In this document: positions 5,722 through 13,035 of the stretch, piece after piece | Numbering within the stretch: position 1 is the stretch's first letter | Layout: each line of letters starts with the position of its first letter | Origin: Polyangia bacterium | GTDB lineage: Bacteria; Myxococcota_A; Polyangia; Polyangiales; Polyangiaceae | Reading direction: 5' to 3' | DNA: 15,166 bases | Assembly (NCBI GenBank): GCA_030430975.1 | Contig: JAUIKB010000028.1 | Location: 1-15,166 of the forward strand | Made by a program: the position numbers and the translations under genes | The notes under the pieces: model-generated | Database searches by the model: none | The model's input: only the letters and a program-made list of their open reading frames with translations | What the model was told of the DNA's origin: nothing

Positions 5722-7044
5722 TTACTTCGGCTCTTGCGATTCCGGTACCGAGTCGCGCACGCCCGGATCGCTCTCCAAAGGCGCGGCCGGCGGAATCGAG
5801 CCGGGGAGCGGACGTACGTCTACGCGCTCCGCCCGTCGGGGTGTGGCGGCCCTAACGATAAACTCCCAGCCTGCGAAGCGAACGGTATCTCCCACCCGCG
5901 GCACACGGTCCAGCTGGTCGGCGACGAAGCCCCCCACGGTAACAAAGTCGCTCTCGGCGTCGATGCCGACGAGCTCGAATACCTTTCGCGTCTCAGCCCA
6001 ACCCTTGCACTGCAAGCTGCCGTCGGAGCGCCGCAAGATGGTCGCGTCAACCCGGTCGCTCTCGTCCTGAATCTCGCCAACGATCTCCTCGAGGACATCC
6101 TCGAGGGTCACGATTCCCTGAACGCCGCCGTACTCGTCAACGACCAGCGCCAAATGCCGGCGCTTCTCTTGAAAGGTGCGCAGCAGCAGGTTGAGCGGCG
6201 TGGATGCTGGGACCACCAGCGCTTCGCCCGCTAGCTCTTCCCAGTGGGGTTCATTTGGAGTCTGGTGAAGCTGGAACATCAGATCCTTCGTGAGGATCAC
6301 ACCGACGACCTCATCTAGATCACCGGTCTTGGTGAACGGAAATCGGCTGTGCCCGGTGCTGCGAATCAGCGCGAGGTTGTCTTCCAGTGCGCGTTCCTCA
6401 CTGAGGTAAACCACGCCGCCACGCGGTACCATCACGTCGTACGCTGTAAGCTCCCTGAGCAACGCCGCACCTTCGATCATCGACGCAACGCGTGGGCCTA
6501 CGACGCCCTCCGTGCGGCCGAGGGCAGCCAGAGTCCGAATCTCCTCGATCGACGTCACCGGCGACTCGTCGCTTCCCCGCCTGAGCAGACGCGACAGCGC
6601 TTTGGTGACGAATAGAATCGGGGTCAGCAGCTTGGCGAGCCAGTAGACGAAGAAGGCCACGAACGGGGCCAGCTTGACGGCCGCGGCCACGCCGAACGTC
6701 TTAGGTATGATCTCCGTGAAGATCAGCACGGCCACCGTGAACACCAGCGAGAAGATCCAGAGGGTCGACTCGTCGAACACCTCACCGTAGCTAGCACCCG
6801 CAACCGAGGCGCCGATCGTGTGCGCGATAGTGTTCAACACCAGGATCGCGGCGATAGGCACGTCGATCTCGCGCTTGAACTCGCGCAGAGTGTCGCCGGT
6901 TCGGCTCTTGCCGAACGACTCAACCTGGGCGTGGCTGAGGCTCAAAAGGACCGCCTCTGAAATCGAACAGAGAAACGAAAATAGCAGCGCGGAGCCAACC
7001 GCTAGGACAAACGAAACCATGGATGATATCGGGCGGACTGTCAC
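5722..7044 (-). CDS. CNNM/CorC-family membrane protein with CBS pair
   Basis: The product has 440 residues with the full bacterial CNNM layout. The transmembrane domain has four hydrophobic helices (about residues 9-30, 63-84, 93-114 and 123-146) with the family motifs SISEAVLLSLS, NTIAHTIGAS and EIIPKTFG. Two CBS domains follow (about 203-258 and 268-326; VDEYGGVQGIVTLEDVLEE is diagnostic), then a CorC/HlyC domain (about 336-411) and a Pro-rich tail. Relatives export Mg2+ or handle Co2+ and sense Mg-ATP through the CBS pair; older annotations say hemolysin. It acts in the inner membrane. The start is unsure: GTG 7044 or ATG 7020 (eight residues shorter), neither with a good ribosome binding site. 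It lies 57 bases after the kinase gene, so co-transcription is possible, and 80 bases before tetR, which has its own promoter. Confidence 0.92.
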   Translation of the reverse strand: MTVRPISSMVSFVLAVGSALLFSFLCSISEAVLLSLSHAQVESFGKSRTGDTLREFKREIDVPIAAILVLNTIAHTIGASVAGASYGEVFDESTLWIFSLVFTVAVLIFTEIIPKTFGVAAAVKLAPFVAFFVYWLAKLLTPILFVTKALSRLLRRGSDESPVTSIEEIRTLAALGRTEGVVGPRVASMIEGAALLRELTAYDVMVPRGGVVYLSEERALEDNLALIRSTGHSRFPFTKTGDLDEVVGVILTKDLMFQLHQTPNEPHWEELAGEALVVPASTPLNLLLRTFQEKRRHLALVVDEYGGVQGIVTLEDVLEEIVGEIQDESDRVDATILRRSDGSLQCKGWAETRKVFELVGIDAESDFVTVGGFVADQLDRVPRVGDTVRFAGWEFIVRAATPRRAERVDVRPLPGSIPPAAPLESDPGVRDSVPESQEPK

Positions 7045-7101
7045 CGCCCCGTAGCGGGAGACTACAGCACCTAGCCCCGCTTGGTGCCGGCAAAAACCCG
7101 A

Positions 7102-8448
7102 CTATTGCGGCAGATGGGCCAGCTTGGAGCGCGGGGGCTTGGGCTGACGTGCGGCCGGCCGACTCTCCAGCCCGGTGCGCATCGCTTCAACCAGCGACTC
7201 CGCCTCGATCTCAGGCTTCGCGGCAGGCTTGTCATCTACGCAGCGCTCTGCAGGAAGCTCGGCACGCGCGCGCCGCGTCGGTACGGGATCTTGTGCAGGC
7301 GCCGACGGCAGAACAGCCGCCGGAGCCGGCGCCGGATCGCCCGCCGCGACAAACACACCAATGAACACGCCCAGCGCGGTGCTGCAGGCGGCCGTCGCTG
7401 CGCCGACGCCGCGCTTGGTGTGCATTTTCTCTTTGATAAAATGCCACGCCCGCGCACCGCGCGGTACGGCACCCGTGACAAGGAACCGCGGATCGGACAT
7501 GCGGCCCAACGGCGGGGCCGTGACGCGGTCGCTCGCCCGGCGCTGAGGGGCCGTGCTGCGTTCGGTCAACGATAAGCGGGCTGCAAGCAGTCGCAGGCGC
7601 TCGGCCAGCTCTGCCGCCGATTGGATCCGATACGCCGGATCCTTGACCAAGCAGCTCTCGATGAGGTCCGCCAGCTCGGAGTCGAGCGTCGGAACGAGTT
7701 CCGTTACCGGTCGATGCGGCCGTGACAGGATCGATAGCATCAGCGCGTTGTAGTTCTGAGAAGTGAACGGCGGTCTTCCGGTGACGCACTCATACAGCAG
7801 CACGCCTACTGCCCAGATGTCGGTGCGCGCATCGACCTTCTCCGCGCCGCTGGCTTGTTCCGGACTCATGTAAGCGGGCGAGCCGAGTACGGCACCGTTG
7901 CCGGTTCGCACCGTCCCATCGAAAATCGGCCCGATGTTCTTGCTCACGCCGAAATCGAGGATCTTTGGCTGCGGCGGTCCGCCCCCCTTCGGTCGGGCCA
8001 AAAAGACATTGGCGCTAGACAAGTCCCGATGAACAACACCCGCACGGTGTGCCACGTCCAGCCCCTCCGCCACGTGAGCGAGATAGGTGCACGTCAGCCC
8101 GGGCGGCAACACGCCAGTCGCCATGAGCCGACTCTCTAGCGACTGCCCCGACAACAGCTCCATCACCAAGAACGGCGTGCCGTCGGGCATAGCACCGGCA
8201 TCGTAGACGTCGATGATCGCCGGGTGCTGAAGCCGACCGGTGGTCTTAGCCTCACCGATAAAGCGCGACAGTGCCTCCAGATTCTCCGCGAGCTCTGGTA
8301 GAAGAAACTTGATCGCGCAGCGGCGCGACGTCAGTTCGTTGGTGGCCGCCCACACCTCGCCCATCCCCCCGGCGGCGATGCGCTGAACCAGGCGATACTT
8401 GTCGTTGACCAGGGCTTTTGAATCCACGATCAAATTCCACCCTGCCAC
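7102..8448 (-). CDS. Hanks-type Ser/Thr protein kinase, membrane anchored
   Basis: The product has 448 residues. The kinase domain (about 18-290) shows the Gly-rich loop AAGGMGEVW, the ATP-binding Lys47 in CAIKFL, Glu66 in helix C, HRD at 140-142, Asn147, the DFG at 165-167 and the activation segment GSPAYMSPEQ with DIWAVGVLLYE, so fold and catalysis look intact. The HRD loop reads HRDLSSAN: the Lys usually two residues after the catalytic Asp is Ser. A variable linker leads to one transmembrane helix (about 347-369), then an 80-residue Pro/Ala/Lys-rich tail outside the cytoplasm, with no PASTA repeats. Start is GTG 8448 without a ribosome binding site; GTG 8427 is possible. The substrate is unknown. 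It is divergent from a lipoprotein gene 26 bases away and upstream of the CNNM gene, so it may regulate an envelope function. Confidence 0.92.
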   Translation of the reverse strand: MAGWNLIVDSKALVNDKYRLVQRIAAGGMGEVWAATNELTSRRCAIKFLLPELAENLEALSRFIGEAKTTGRLQHPAIIDVYDAGAMPDGTPFLVMELLSGQSLESRLMATGVLPPGLTCTYLAHVAEGLDVAHRAGVVHRDLSSANVFLARPKGGGPPQPKILDFGVSKNIGPIFDGTVRTGNGAVLGSPAYMSPEQASGAEKVDARTDIWAVGVLLYECVTGRPPFTSQNYNALMLSILSRPHRPVTELVPTLDSELADLIESCLVKDPAYRIQSAAELAERLRLLAARLSLTERSTAPQRRASDRVTAPPLGRMSDPRFLVTGAVPRGARAWHFIKEKMHTKRGVGAATAACSTALGVFIGVFVAAGDPAPAPAAVLPSAPAQDPVPTRRARAELPAERCVDDKPAAKPEIEAESLVEAMRTGLESRPAARQPKPPRSKLAHLPQ

Positions 8449-8461
8449 GGCCTATTAGGCC
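8449..8461. promoter_or_regulatory. 13-bp palindrome in the short divergent gap
   Basis: GGCCTA-T-TAGGCC is a perfect palindrome directly upstream of the kinase start and 13 bases before the lipoprotein start. The gap between the two divergent genes is only 26 bases, so any operator for either gene must be here or within coding sequence. The core TATTAG/TAATAG could double as a weak two-way -10. Confidence 0.4.
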
Positions 8462-8474
8462 AAGATTGTGGCCC

Positions 8475-9092
8475 GTGAAGCGTCCAAATCAGGCTGTGAA
8501 GAGCGTTCTTGTGGCGATTTGCATGTTGGCGATCAGCTGCAGCAAGGATGACACGCCGCGTCAGCAACCGGCCCCAGCCGCACCAAGCGGAGCGCCTTCG
8601 GCAGCATTCAGCATCGATGTGCGACGCGAATCCACCGCGACGCCGAGCGTTTCGACAATCGAACCGGCCCCAAGCGGTACCACGAGCGCCGGCGCACAAA
8701 AGAAGGTACCGCTGATTCTCGATCTGCCGGACCCGCTGCCAGCGCCCGCACGCCGGCACGCACTCAGCGCCGCCAAGGTCTTCGCCGGCTACGGCATCCC
8801 GGTCTACCCGACTGCCCAGCACCTTTGCGCACGGCAGGGGCCGATGCGCGGCGGGGGCAGTCGATCAAGCGACGCGTTCGCATCGAGCGATACGATCTCG
8901 AAGGTGGTCGCGTTCTACAAGACACGACTATCGAGTAAAGGCTTCGGCGCTCAGCCCCGCAGCGGCTGGGATCTGCCCGGGGGTCGCCGACTCGAAGTCG
9001 TCCGACCCAGCGATCCCGGGATCCACACGCTCTGTGAAAGCAAGCCGCCTGCGTCCGCACAGAGCGTATTGCTGTTGAGCGTCGCGCGCTAA
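8475..9092 (+). CDS. Putative lipoprotein of unknown function
   Basis: The product has 205 residues from GTG 8475, which gives a good lipoprotein signal (MKRPNQAVK, hydrophobic core VLVAICMLA, then ISC with Cys22). The second GTG at 8496 would also work. A Pro/Ala/Ser/Thr-rich linker (about residues 27-80) leads to a C-terminal domain of about 120 residues containing GYGIPVYPTA, SSDTISKVVAFYKTRLSSKGF and W-x-L-P-G-G-R-R. The pattern of a Y-P start, a helix ending FYK-x-x-L and a short strand pair occurs in small myxobacterial lipoproteins of unknown role. Two Cys (Cys118 in HLCARQ and Cys189 in TLCESK) may pair. No ribosome binding site is visible. It is divergent from the kinase and convergent with the TPR gene (16-base gap). 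It is probably exposed at the outer or inner membrane. Confidence 0.7.
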   Translation: MKRPNQAVKSVLVAICMLAISCSKDDTPRQQPAPAAPSGAPSAAFSIDVRRESTATPSVSTIEPAPSGTTSAGAQKKVPLILDLPDPLPAPARRHALSAAKVFAGYGIPVYPTAQHLCARQGPMRGGGSRSSDAFASSDTISKVVAFYKTRLSSKGFGAQPRSGWDLPGGRRLEVVRPSDPGIHTLCESKPPASAQSVLLLSVAR

Positions 9093-9108
9093 GCCGCGAG
9101 CCCGCGCC

Positions 9109-10248
9109 TCAGCTCGTGGGTCGATTCTGACCAGCGAGCTGCTGCTGCTGCTGCTGGAGGAACTGAGCCACAGCGCGTGAGCGCTCCACGGCAAACTGCT
9201 TCACCTCGCGGTTATTCGAGCCGGCCAGCGCGTTGAGAAACTTGGTGACTTTTTCGATCTCGCGGTTCTGGAACAGCGCCTCGAAGTAGTTGTTGGCCAG
9301 GCGAACGTCGCGAGCCATCTTCGCCTCGTGGGGCTGCAGGATCTCGACGACCTTCTTGAGGTCACCCTTCTGTCCCCACAGCGCCGACAGGCAGGTGAGC
9401 GCTAGCGGGTCGTTTGAATTGCGCTCGACCGCCTTTTCGGCCCACTCGATCGCCTTGTCGCGAGTCTCTTCCTCACCCGCGAAAAAGCCCTGGACCGCGA
9501 TGAACGGTGCGGCGCTGCGCTTGTTCGGTTCCGCATCGGCGAGCTCGGTCAGCGTCTTGATTGCAGCCGCCTCGTCGTCGGATTCCTTCACCTGAGAGAA
9601 CAGATACGCCCAGGCGTCGACGCAGTTGGGATCGATCGTGATCGCCTTCTCGATCATCTCTCGCTCCTTGGTCGCGTCTTCGAGTCCCTTGTACGCCTTG
9701 GCTAGGTGCAACGACGGGAACGGGTTCTCCTTGAGCAGGTTAGCCGCGCCCTTGAGGGTGCTCTCCGCCTTGTCGAACTTCTCCTGCTGGAGCAGACAAA
9801 CGCCCAGTCCGAGCCAGTCCTCGCCCGTGCCACCCGCGGCTACGATGCGGGCAAGCACTTTCTCGGCGTCCGCGAGGCGCGTGTACTTCATTAGCTCCTG
9901 GGCGTAGATGCGACCGCGATTGAGGTCGTCCTTGTTCTCTTTCCAGTGCTTCTCCAAACCGCCCAGCAAATCTTCAAGACCGATCGCGATCGGCCGACCT
10001 TCAGCGTCCTGCACCTGCACCGCCGGACCATTGAACCCGAGCAGCTCCCACATCTGGTCTTGGGTTACCGCCATCGGGCCCTTCTTGAGCCCTTCCGTGA
10101 GGTCGTCCGTCGGCTTGCTGAGCGGCAGAACGATCATTGCGTTGCCAGGAATGCCACCTGGAAAGGCGCTGACGGGTGCGACGATGGCGGCGCCACCGTC
10201 GAGCTGTAGGTTGGCCTGGGCTCCCGCCGGAAGGTTGGGCTGAGTCAT
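9109..10248 (-). CDS. TPR-like repeat protein
   Basis: The product has 379 residues with no signal peptide or membrane helix. The first 110 residues are a separate segment (NLQLDGGAAIVAPVSAFPGG, later LLGFNGPAVQVQDAEGRPIAIGLEDLLGGL) of unknown fold. From about 110 to 345 the sequence has successive helix pairs with the TPR pattern (for example DWLGLGVCLLQQEKFDKAESTLKGA, AWAYLFSQVKESDDEAAAIKTLTELADAEP, AIEWAEKAVERNSNDPLALTCLSALWGQKGDLKKVVEIL). TPR arrays are protein-docking surfaces, so this is probably a cytosolic scaffold. A run of six Gln close to the C-terminus is encoded by an uninterrupted CAG tract. The start is firm: AAAGAGG seven bases before ATG. The partner is unknown; nothing ties it to the divergent rseP gene except position. 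Confidence 0.8.
   Translation of the reverse strand: MTQPNLPAGAQANLQLDGGAAIVAPVSAFPGGIPGNAMIVLPLSKPTDDLTEGLKKGPMAVTQDQMWELLGFNGPAVQVQDAEGRPIAIGLEDLLGGLEKHWKENKDDLNRGRIYAQELMKYTRLADAEKVLARIVAAGGTGEDWLGLGVCLLQQEKFDKAESTLKGAANLLKENPFPSLHLAKAYKGLEDATKEREMIEKAITIDPNCVDAWAYLFSQVKESDDEAAAIKTLTELADAEPNKRSAAPFIAVQGFFAGEEETRDKAIEWAEKAVERNSNDPLALTCLSALWGQKGDLKKVVEILQPHEAKMARDVRLANNYFEALFQNREIEKVTKFLNALAGSNNREVKQFAVERSRAVAQFLQQQQQQLAGQNRPTS
9138..9156 (-). repeat. Trinucleotide CAG tract coding for Gln6
   Basis: Six uninterrupted CAG codons (CTG on the plus strand) near the C-terminus of the TPR protein. Such a tract is a likely site of strand-slippage length change. Confidence 0.6.
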
Positions 10249-10255
10249 TACGAAA

Positions 10256-10262
10256 CCTCTTT
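10256..10262 (-). promoter_or_regulatory. Shine-Dalgarno of the TPR gene
   Basis: AAAGAGG on the minus strand is followed by seven bases and ATG 10248. It fixes the start. Confidence 0.75.
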
Positions 10263-10286
10263 GGTGCGATCGTTCACAAGGGGGCG

Positions 10287-10319
10287 CGGGCGCGCCCGGA
10301 AAATTCCCGCCGCTAGCGG
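10287..10319. promoter_or_regulatory. Palindrome-rich part of the TPR/rseP divergent spacer
   Basis: The 230-base spacer between the divergent TPR and rseP genes holds two perfect palindromes: CGGGCGCGCCCG (10287-10298) and CCGCTAGCGG (10310-10319), with an A/T island AAAATT between them. They could be binding sites for a regulator of either gene. No strong promoter hexamers are visible. Confidence 0.35.
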
Positions 10320-10464
10320 GGAAAGGGCGCGGAACCTAGCAGCGCGGTCAAGCTCGGGCAATAGGCGCCTGGCGCCGCGCCGTAAGTCTCTACGCACGTC
10401 CAGTATCCCGTAGGAGAGCAGCTCCGAACCGTCCAGGGTGATGGCGGTAGACGCCCAGGAGGGC

Positions 10465-10470
10465 TATAGA
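10465..10470 (+). promoter_or_regulatory. -10-like element close to the rseP start
   Basis: TATAGA ends eight bases before ATG 10479. It could place transcription initiation at the start codon, although AAGAG in the same gap might serve as a weak Shine-Dalgarno. Confidence 0.3.
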
Positions 10471-10478
10471 AAGAGCAG

Positions 10479-11501
10479 ATGACGGCGTCCTCGATCATCC
10501 TCGGGATCCTCGGCCTCGCGCTGCTGATGGTTGTTCACGAGGCTGGCCACCACTTCGCGGCGCGCGCGTTTGGGATGCGGGTGATCCGGTTCAGCATCGG
10601 GTTCGGACCGGCGATCTGGAAGCACCAGCCCAAGGGCAGTCCCACCGTCTACCAGATCGCCCTGATTCCGTTCCTGGCATACGTCCAGATCGCGGGCATG
10701 AACCCCCTCGAAGAAGTCGATCCGAACGACAAGGGCAGCTACGCGAATGCATCCTTGATCGGCCGTATCACAACGATCTTTGCGGGACCCTTCGCAAACT
10801 ACGCTTTCGCATCGGTCCTGTTCTTCGCTGCCAACATGATCAGCGGCGAACCGGTCAAGACCATGCACGTCGACGTCCTCCCGGATGGTGCCGCCAAAAG
10901 CGCCGACCTACGCAGCGGCGACCTGATCAAGGGCATCGAGGGCAAGCCGATCACGAAGTTCGAAGAACTGCGCAAGGTTGTCGTAGCGAACCCTGAAAAG
11001 CCGTTGAAGTTCACGGTCGAGCGCGACGGCAAGGAACTGGTGCTGCCGGTCACACCGAAACGCAGCAAAGCCGGGACTGGATTCATCGGCGTAACCCTGA
11101 TGACCCAGGCGATGCCTACGAAAAAGGCGCTGAAACTCTCGATCAAGCAACCCGCCACGGTCGTGCAGATGTTTGTGGTGGGGATGGCGCGCATTATCTC
11201 CGGCAAGGAAAAGCCCGAGTTCAAAGGCCCGCCGGGAATCGTCAAAGAAGTCGGCAAGGCCGCCGACCGCGGCTGGGGTCAACTGCTCGGTTTCTTGGGG
11301 CTGCTCAGCGCTTACATCGGAGCGTTCAACCTGTTGCCGATCCCGGCGCTCGATGGGGGGCGACTGATGTTTCTCGGCTATGAAGCCGTCACGCGGCACC
11401 GGCCGAACGCCAAAGTCGAGGCCAATGTCCACGCGATCGGGCTACTGCTGATGCTCACGTTGATCGCGATCGTCAGCGTCTACGATCTGCGCGGTCCGTA
11501 G
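10479..11501 (+). CDS. rseP: RseP-type site-2 intramembrane metalloprotease
   Basis: The product has 340 residues, an M50 zinc protease that cleaves membrane proteins inside the bilayer. In E. coli the homologue releases sigma-E by cutting the anti-sigma factor RseA and also removes remnant signal peptides. The HExxH zinc motif is HEAGH (residues 20-24) in the first helix. FSIGFGPAIW, the beta-sheet region LIPFLAYVQIAGM and a helix with GPFANYAFA follow. One PDZ-like domain is present (about 127-192, DGAAKSADLRSGDLIKGIEGKPI). The third zinc ligand is in NLLPIPALDGGRL (Asp292), and a final membrane helix ends the protein. E. coli RseP has two PDZ domains in about 450 residues, so this is a one-PDZ form like many bacterial homologues. 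It is followed by the LpxC-like gene after 39 bases, which places it in an envelope cluster. The anti-sigma substrate is not in the window. Confidence 0.93.
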   Translation: MTASSIILGILGLALLMVVHEAGHHFAARAFGMRVIRFSIGFGPAIWKHQPKGSPTVYQIALIPFLAYVQIAGMNPLEEVDPNDKGSYANASLIGRITTIFAGPFANYAFASVLFFAANMISGEPVKTMHVDVLPDGAAKSADLRSGDLIKGIEGKPITKFEELRKVVVANPEKPLKFTVERDGKELVLPVTPKRSKAGTGFIGVTLMTQAMPTKKALKLSIKQPATVVQMFVVGMARIISGKEKPEFKGPPGIVKEVGKAADRGWGQLLGFLGLLSAYIGAFNLLPIPALDGGRLMFLGYEAVTRHRPNAKVEANVHAIGLLLMLTLIAIVSVYDLRGP

Positions 11502-11502
11502 G

Positions 11503-11519
11503 TAGCCGCCCCGCGGCTA
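11503..11519 (+). terminator. Hairpin between rseP and the lpxC-like gene
   Basis: TAGCCG, CCCCG, CGGCTA form a 6-bp stem just after the rseP stop. There is no T-run. It could weaken read-through into the next gene or act as an mRNA processing element. Confidence 0.3.
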
Positions 11520-11527
11520 GCGTGCTG

Positions 11528-11533
11528 TAGAGT
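11528..11533 (+). promoter_or_regulatory. TAnnnT-type -10 element before the lpxC-like gene
   Basis: TAGAGT ends seven bases before the GTG start at 11541. No Shine-Dalgarno sequence is present, so a leaderless internal promoter is possible. Confidence 0.3.
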
Positions 11534-11540
11534 CGGCTGC

Positions 11541-12359
11541 GTGGAGACCGTCTCGCTACACGGACCGGCGCTGCATTGCGGGCGCAACTGTGGCGTGACC
11601 CTGCTCCGTCGGCCGGGTCCGGTCTGCTTCGCTCAGGGCGGCGTCGTGGTGGCGCGTCAGGAGCTGGAGGTTACGCGGAGCGATCAGGGCGTGTGCGTCG
11701 CGGCGGGGCACGTGGAGATCGATCTCGTCGAGCATCTGTTCGCCGCGCTGGGTGGGCTAAGCGTCTACCGCGGCGTGGAGCTGCGCATCCACGGGCGGGA
11801 GATTCCACTGCTCGACGGCGGTGCCGCTGACCTCGCGCGGGCACTGCAGGTGCTCGGACTACCGACGACGCCACCAGAATTGAAGGTCTCCCGCGCGGGT
11901 CGCATCGAGATCGACGAGTCGGTCTACGAATTCGAACCCGGCACAGGCCGTGAGGTGGAGGTGACCATCGACTTCAGGAGTCAACTCGGCAACTACGGTC
12001 TGCAAGAGGCCCGCTGGGATGGCTCGCCCCGCGACTTCGCGCACCGCATCGCGCCGGCGCGCACCTTCGGCTTCAACGAAGACCGCGCACGACTCGAGGC
12101 CGCCGGCCGCGCGCAGTACGTCAACTTGCGTTCGGTGATCGTGTTCGACTCCGGGCGGCAACTCGGGGACTCACCCGCGGAATTCGATGAGCTCGCGCGA
12201 CACAAGCTGCTCGACCTAATCGGCGACCTGTACCTGTTCGGCGGACCTCCGATCGGCTCGGTCAAAGCCCACAGGCCCGGCCACAGTCGGTCACATCGCG
12301 CGCTAAAAAAAGCACTGCAAACCGGCTTGCTCCGCCGCAGCACCAATCTCGTCGTATAA
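11541..12359 (+). CDS. lpxC: LpxC-like UDP-3-O-acyl-GlcNAc deacetylase, compact form
   Basis: The product has 272 residues. LpxC is the zinc enzyme for the committed step of lipid A synthesis, removing the N-acetyl group from UDP-3-O-acyl-GlcNAc in the cytosol. The active-site set is complete by position: Glu64-His65 in VEHLFAAL, His221 and Asp225 in ARHKLLDLIGDL (zinc ligands), and His248 in HRPGHSRSH (catalytic). LHGPALHCGRN, LLDGGAADL and ARTFGF are further family motifs. It is about 30 residues shorter than E. coli LpxC, and the usual G-x-S-x-x-N/C-A-I-V loop reads YVNLRSVIVFD. It may therefore be a diverged paralogue or the genome's normal LpxC. The start is GTG 11541, 39 bases after rseP, and gives a family-like N-terminus. 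It is followed by a lipoprotein gene after 10 bases. Confidence 0.85.
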   Translation: METVSLHGPALHCGRNCGVTLLRRPGPVCFAQGGVVVARQELEVTRSDQGVCVAAGHVEIDLVEHLFAALGGLSVYRGVELRIHGREIPLLDGGAADLARALQVLGLPTTPPELKVSRAGRIEIDESVYEFEPGTGREVEVTIDFRSQLGNYGLQEARWDGSPRDFAHRIAPARTFGFNEDRARLEAAGRAQYVNLRSVIVFDSGRQLGDSPAEFDELARHKLLDLIGDLYLFGGPPIGSVKAHRPGHSRSHRALKKALQTGLLRRSTNLVV

Positions 12360-12360
12360 C
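12355..12360 (+). promoter_or_regulatory. -10-like element overlapping the lpxC-like stop
   Basis: TATAAC (five of six matches to the -10 consensus) includes the stop codon of the upstream gene and ends nine bases before the next ATG. AGGCGG in the gap could alternatively be a ribosome binding site. Confidence 0.3.
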
Positions 12361-12369
12361 AGGCGGTAG

Positions 12370-13035
12370 ATGTTCGAACGTCACGTCTCTGTAGCCGCGA
12401 TCGCGCTCAGCGCGCTCGCGATGTCGTGCGCTCGCGAGACGGTGTCACTCGAGCAGGGCCCGCGCGAGTACGTCGCGACAGACTACGAAACCGTCCTCAA
12501 ACGCTGGACGCGCTCCGACGACCTGATCCGAGTCAACAAACTCGACAACGTGCTGTCCGTCACCGCCACCTACGAGTCCTGGGACTTTCGTTGGGCGTAC
12601 GCGATTCGCTACGCCGAGGACTATCGCCTGACCGTGGATCAACGCAAGCAGCTGCTCGAGCGTTCGCTGTTCGAGTCAAAGGAACAACATGTGTTCTACG
12701 CGGCGTTGTACGGCAGCCGCCACAAGTGGTCGGATCTCAAAGCCGAGCAAGCGGCTTGGATCGTCCGGCTCATCGACGACCGCGGTAACGAAACGGCTCC
12801 GTCCGAAATCGAGAGCATCAAGCGTCCCGGCGCGATCGAGCGTACTTATTTTCCGTATACGAATCCGTGGCGCCGCGCATACCGCATCCGCTTCCCCAGT
12901 CACCGCGCCGACGGCCGCCCCACCATCTCGAACGGCGCGCGCTGGCTCGGGTTGCGATTCGCTGGAGCCCAAGGCAACCAGGAGCTCGTCTGGCAGATCC
13001 GCCCCGAAGCCGAGGATGAGCCAGCGGACTTCTAG
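12370..13035 (+). CDS. Putative lipoprotein of unknown function
   Basis: The product has 221 residues. The signal MFERHVSVAAIALSALAMSC has a good lipobox (ALAMSC) with Cys20 as the lipidated residue. The mature part has no motif I recognise. It is rich in aromatic residues and Arg, with a helical segment (EDYRLTVDQRKQLLERSLFESKEQHVFYAALYG), a conserved-looking YFPYTNPWRRAYRIRFP and a final strand region WLGLRFAGAQGNQELVWQI. This suggests a compact periplasmic alpha/beta domain. It begins 10 bases after the LpxC-like stop, so the two are probably in one transcript, linking it by context to lipopolysaccharide or envelope work. Its stop shares the four bases CTAG with the stop of the convergent gene. 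Confidence 0.78.
   Translation: MFERHVSVAAIALSALAMSCARETVSLEQGPREYVATDYETVLKRWTRSDDLIRVNKLDNVLSVTATYESWDFRWAYAIRYAEDYRLTVDQRKQLLERSLFESKEQHVFYAALYGSRHKWSDLKAEQAAWIVRLIDDRGNETAPSEIESIKRPGAIERTYFPYTNPWRRAYRIRFPSHRADGRPTISNGARWLGLRFAGAQGNQELVWQIRPEAEDEPADF

Noticed and set aside
5461..6234. 257-codon plus-strand frame spanning tetR and the CNNM gene
   Set aside because: It crosses two well-supported minus-strand genes and their promoter, and has no motif.
10313..10498. 61-codon minus-strand frame in the TPR/rseP spacer
   Set aside because: It overlaps the rseP start, has no ribosome binding site, and its sequence is unlike a known protein.
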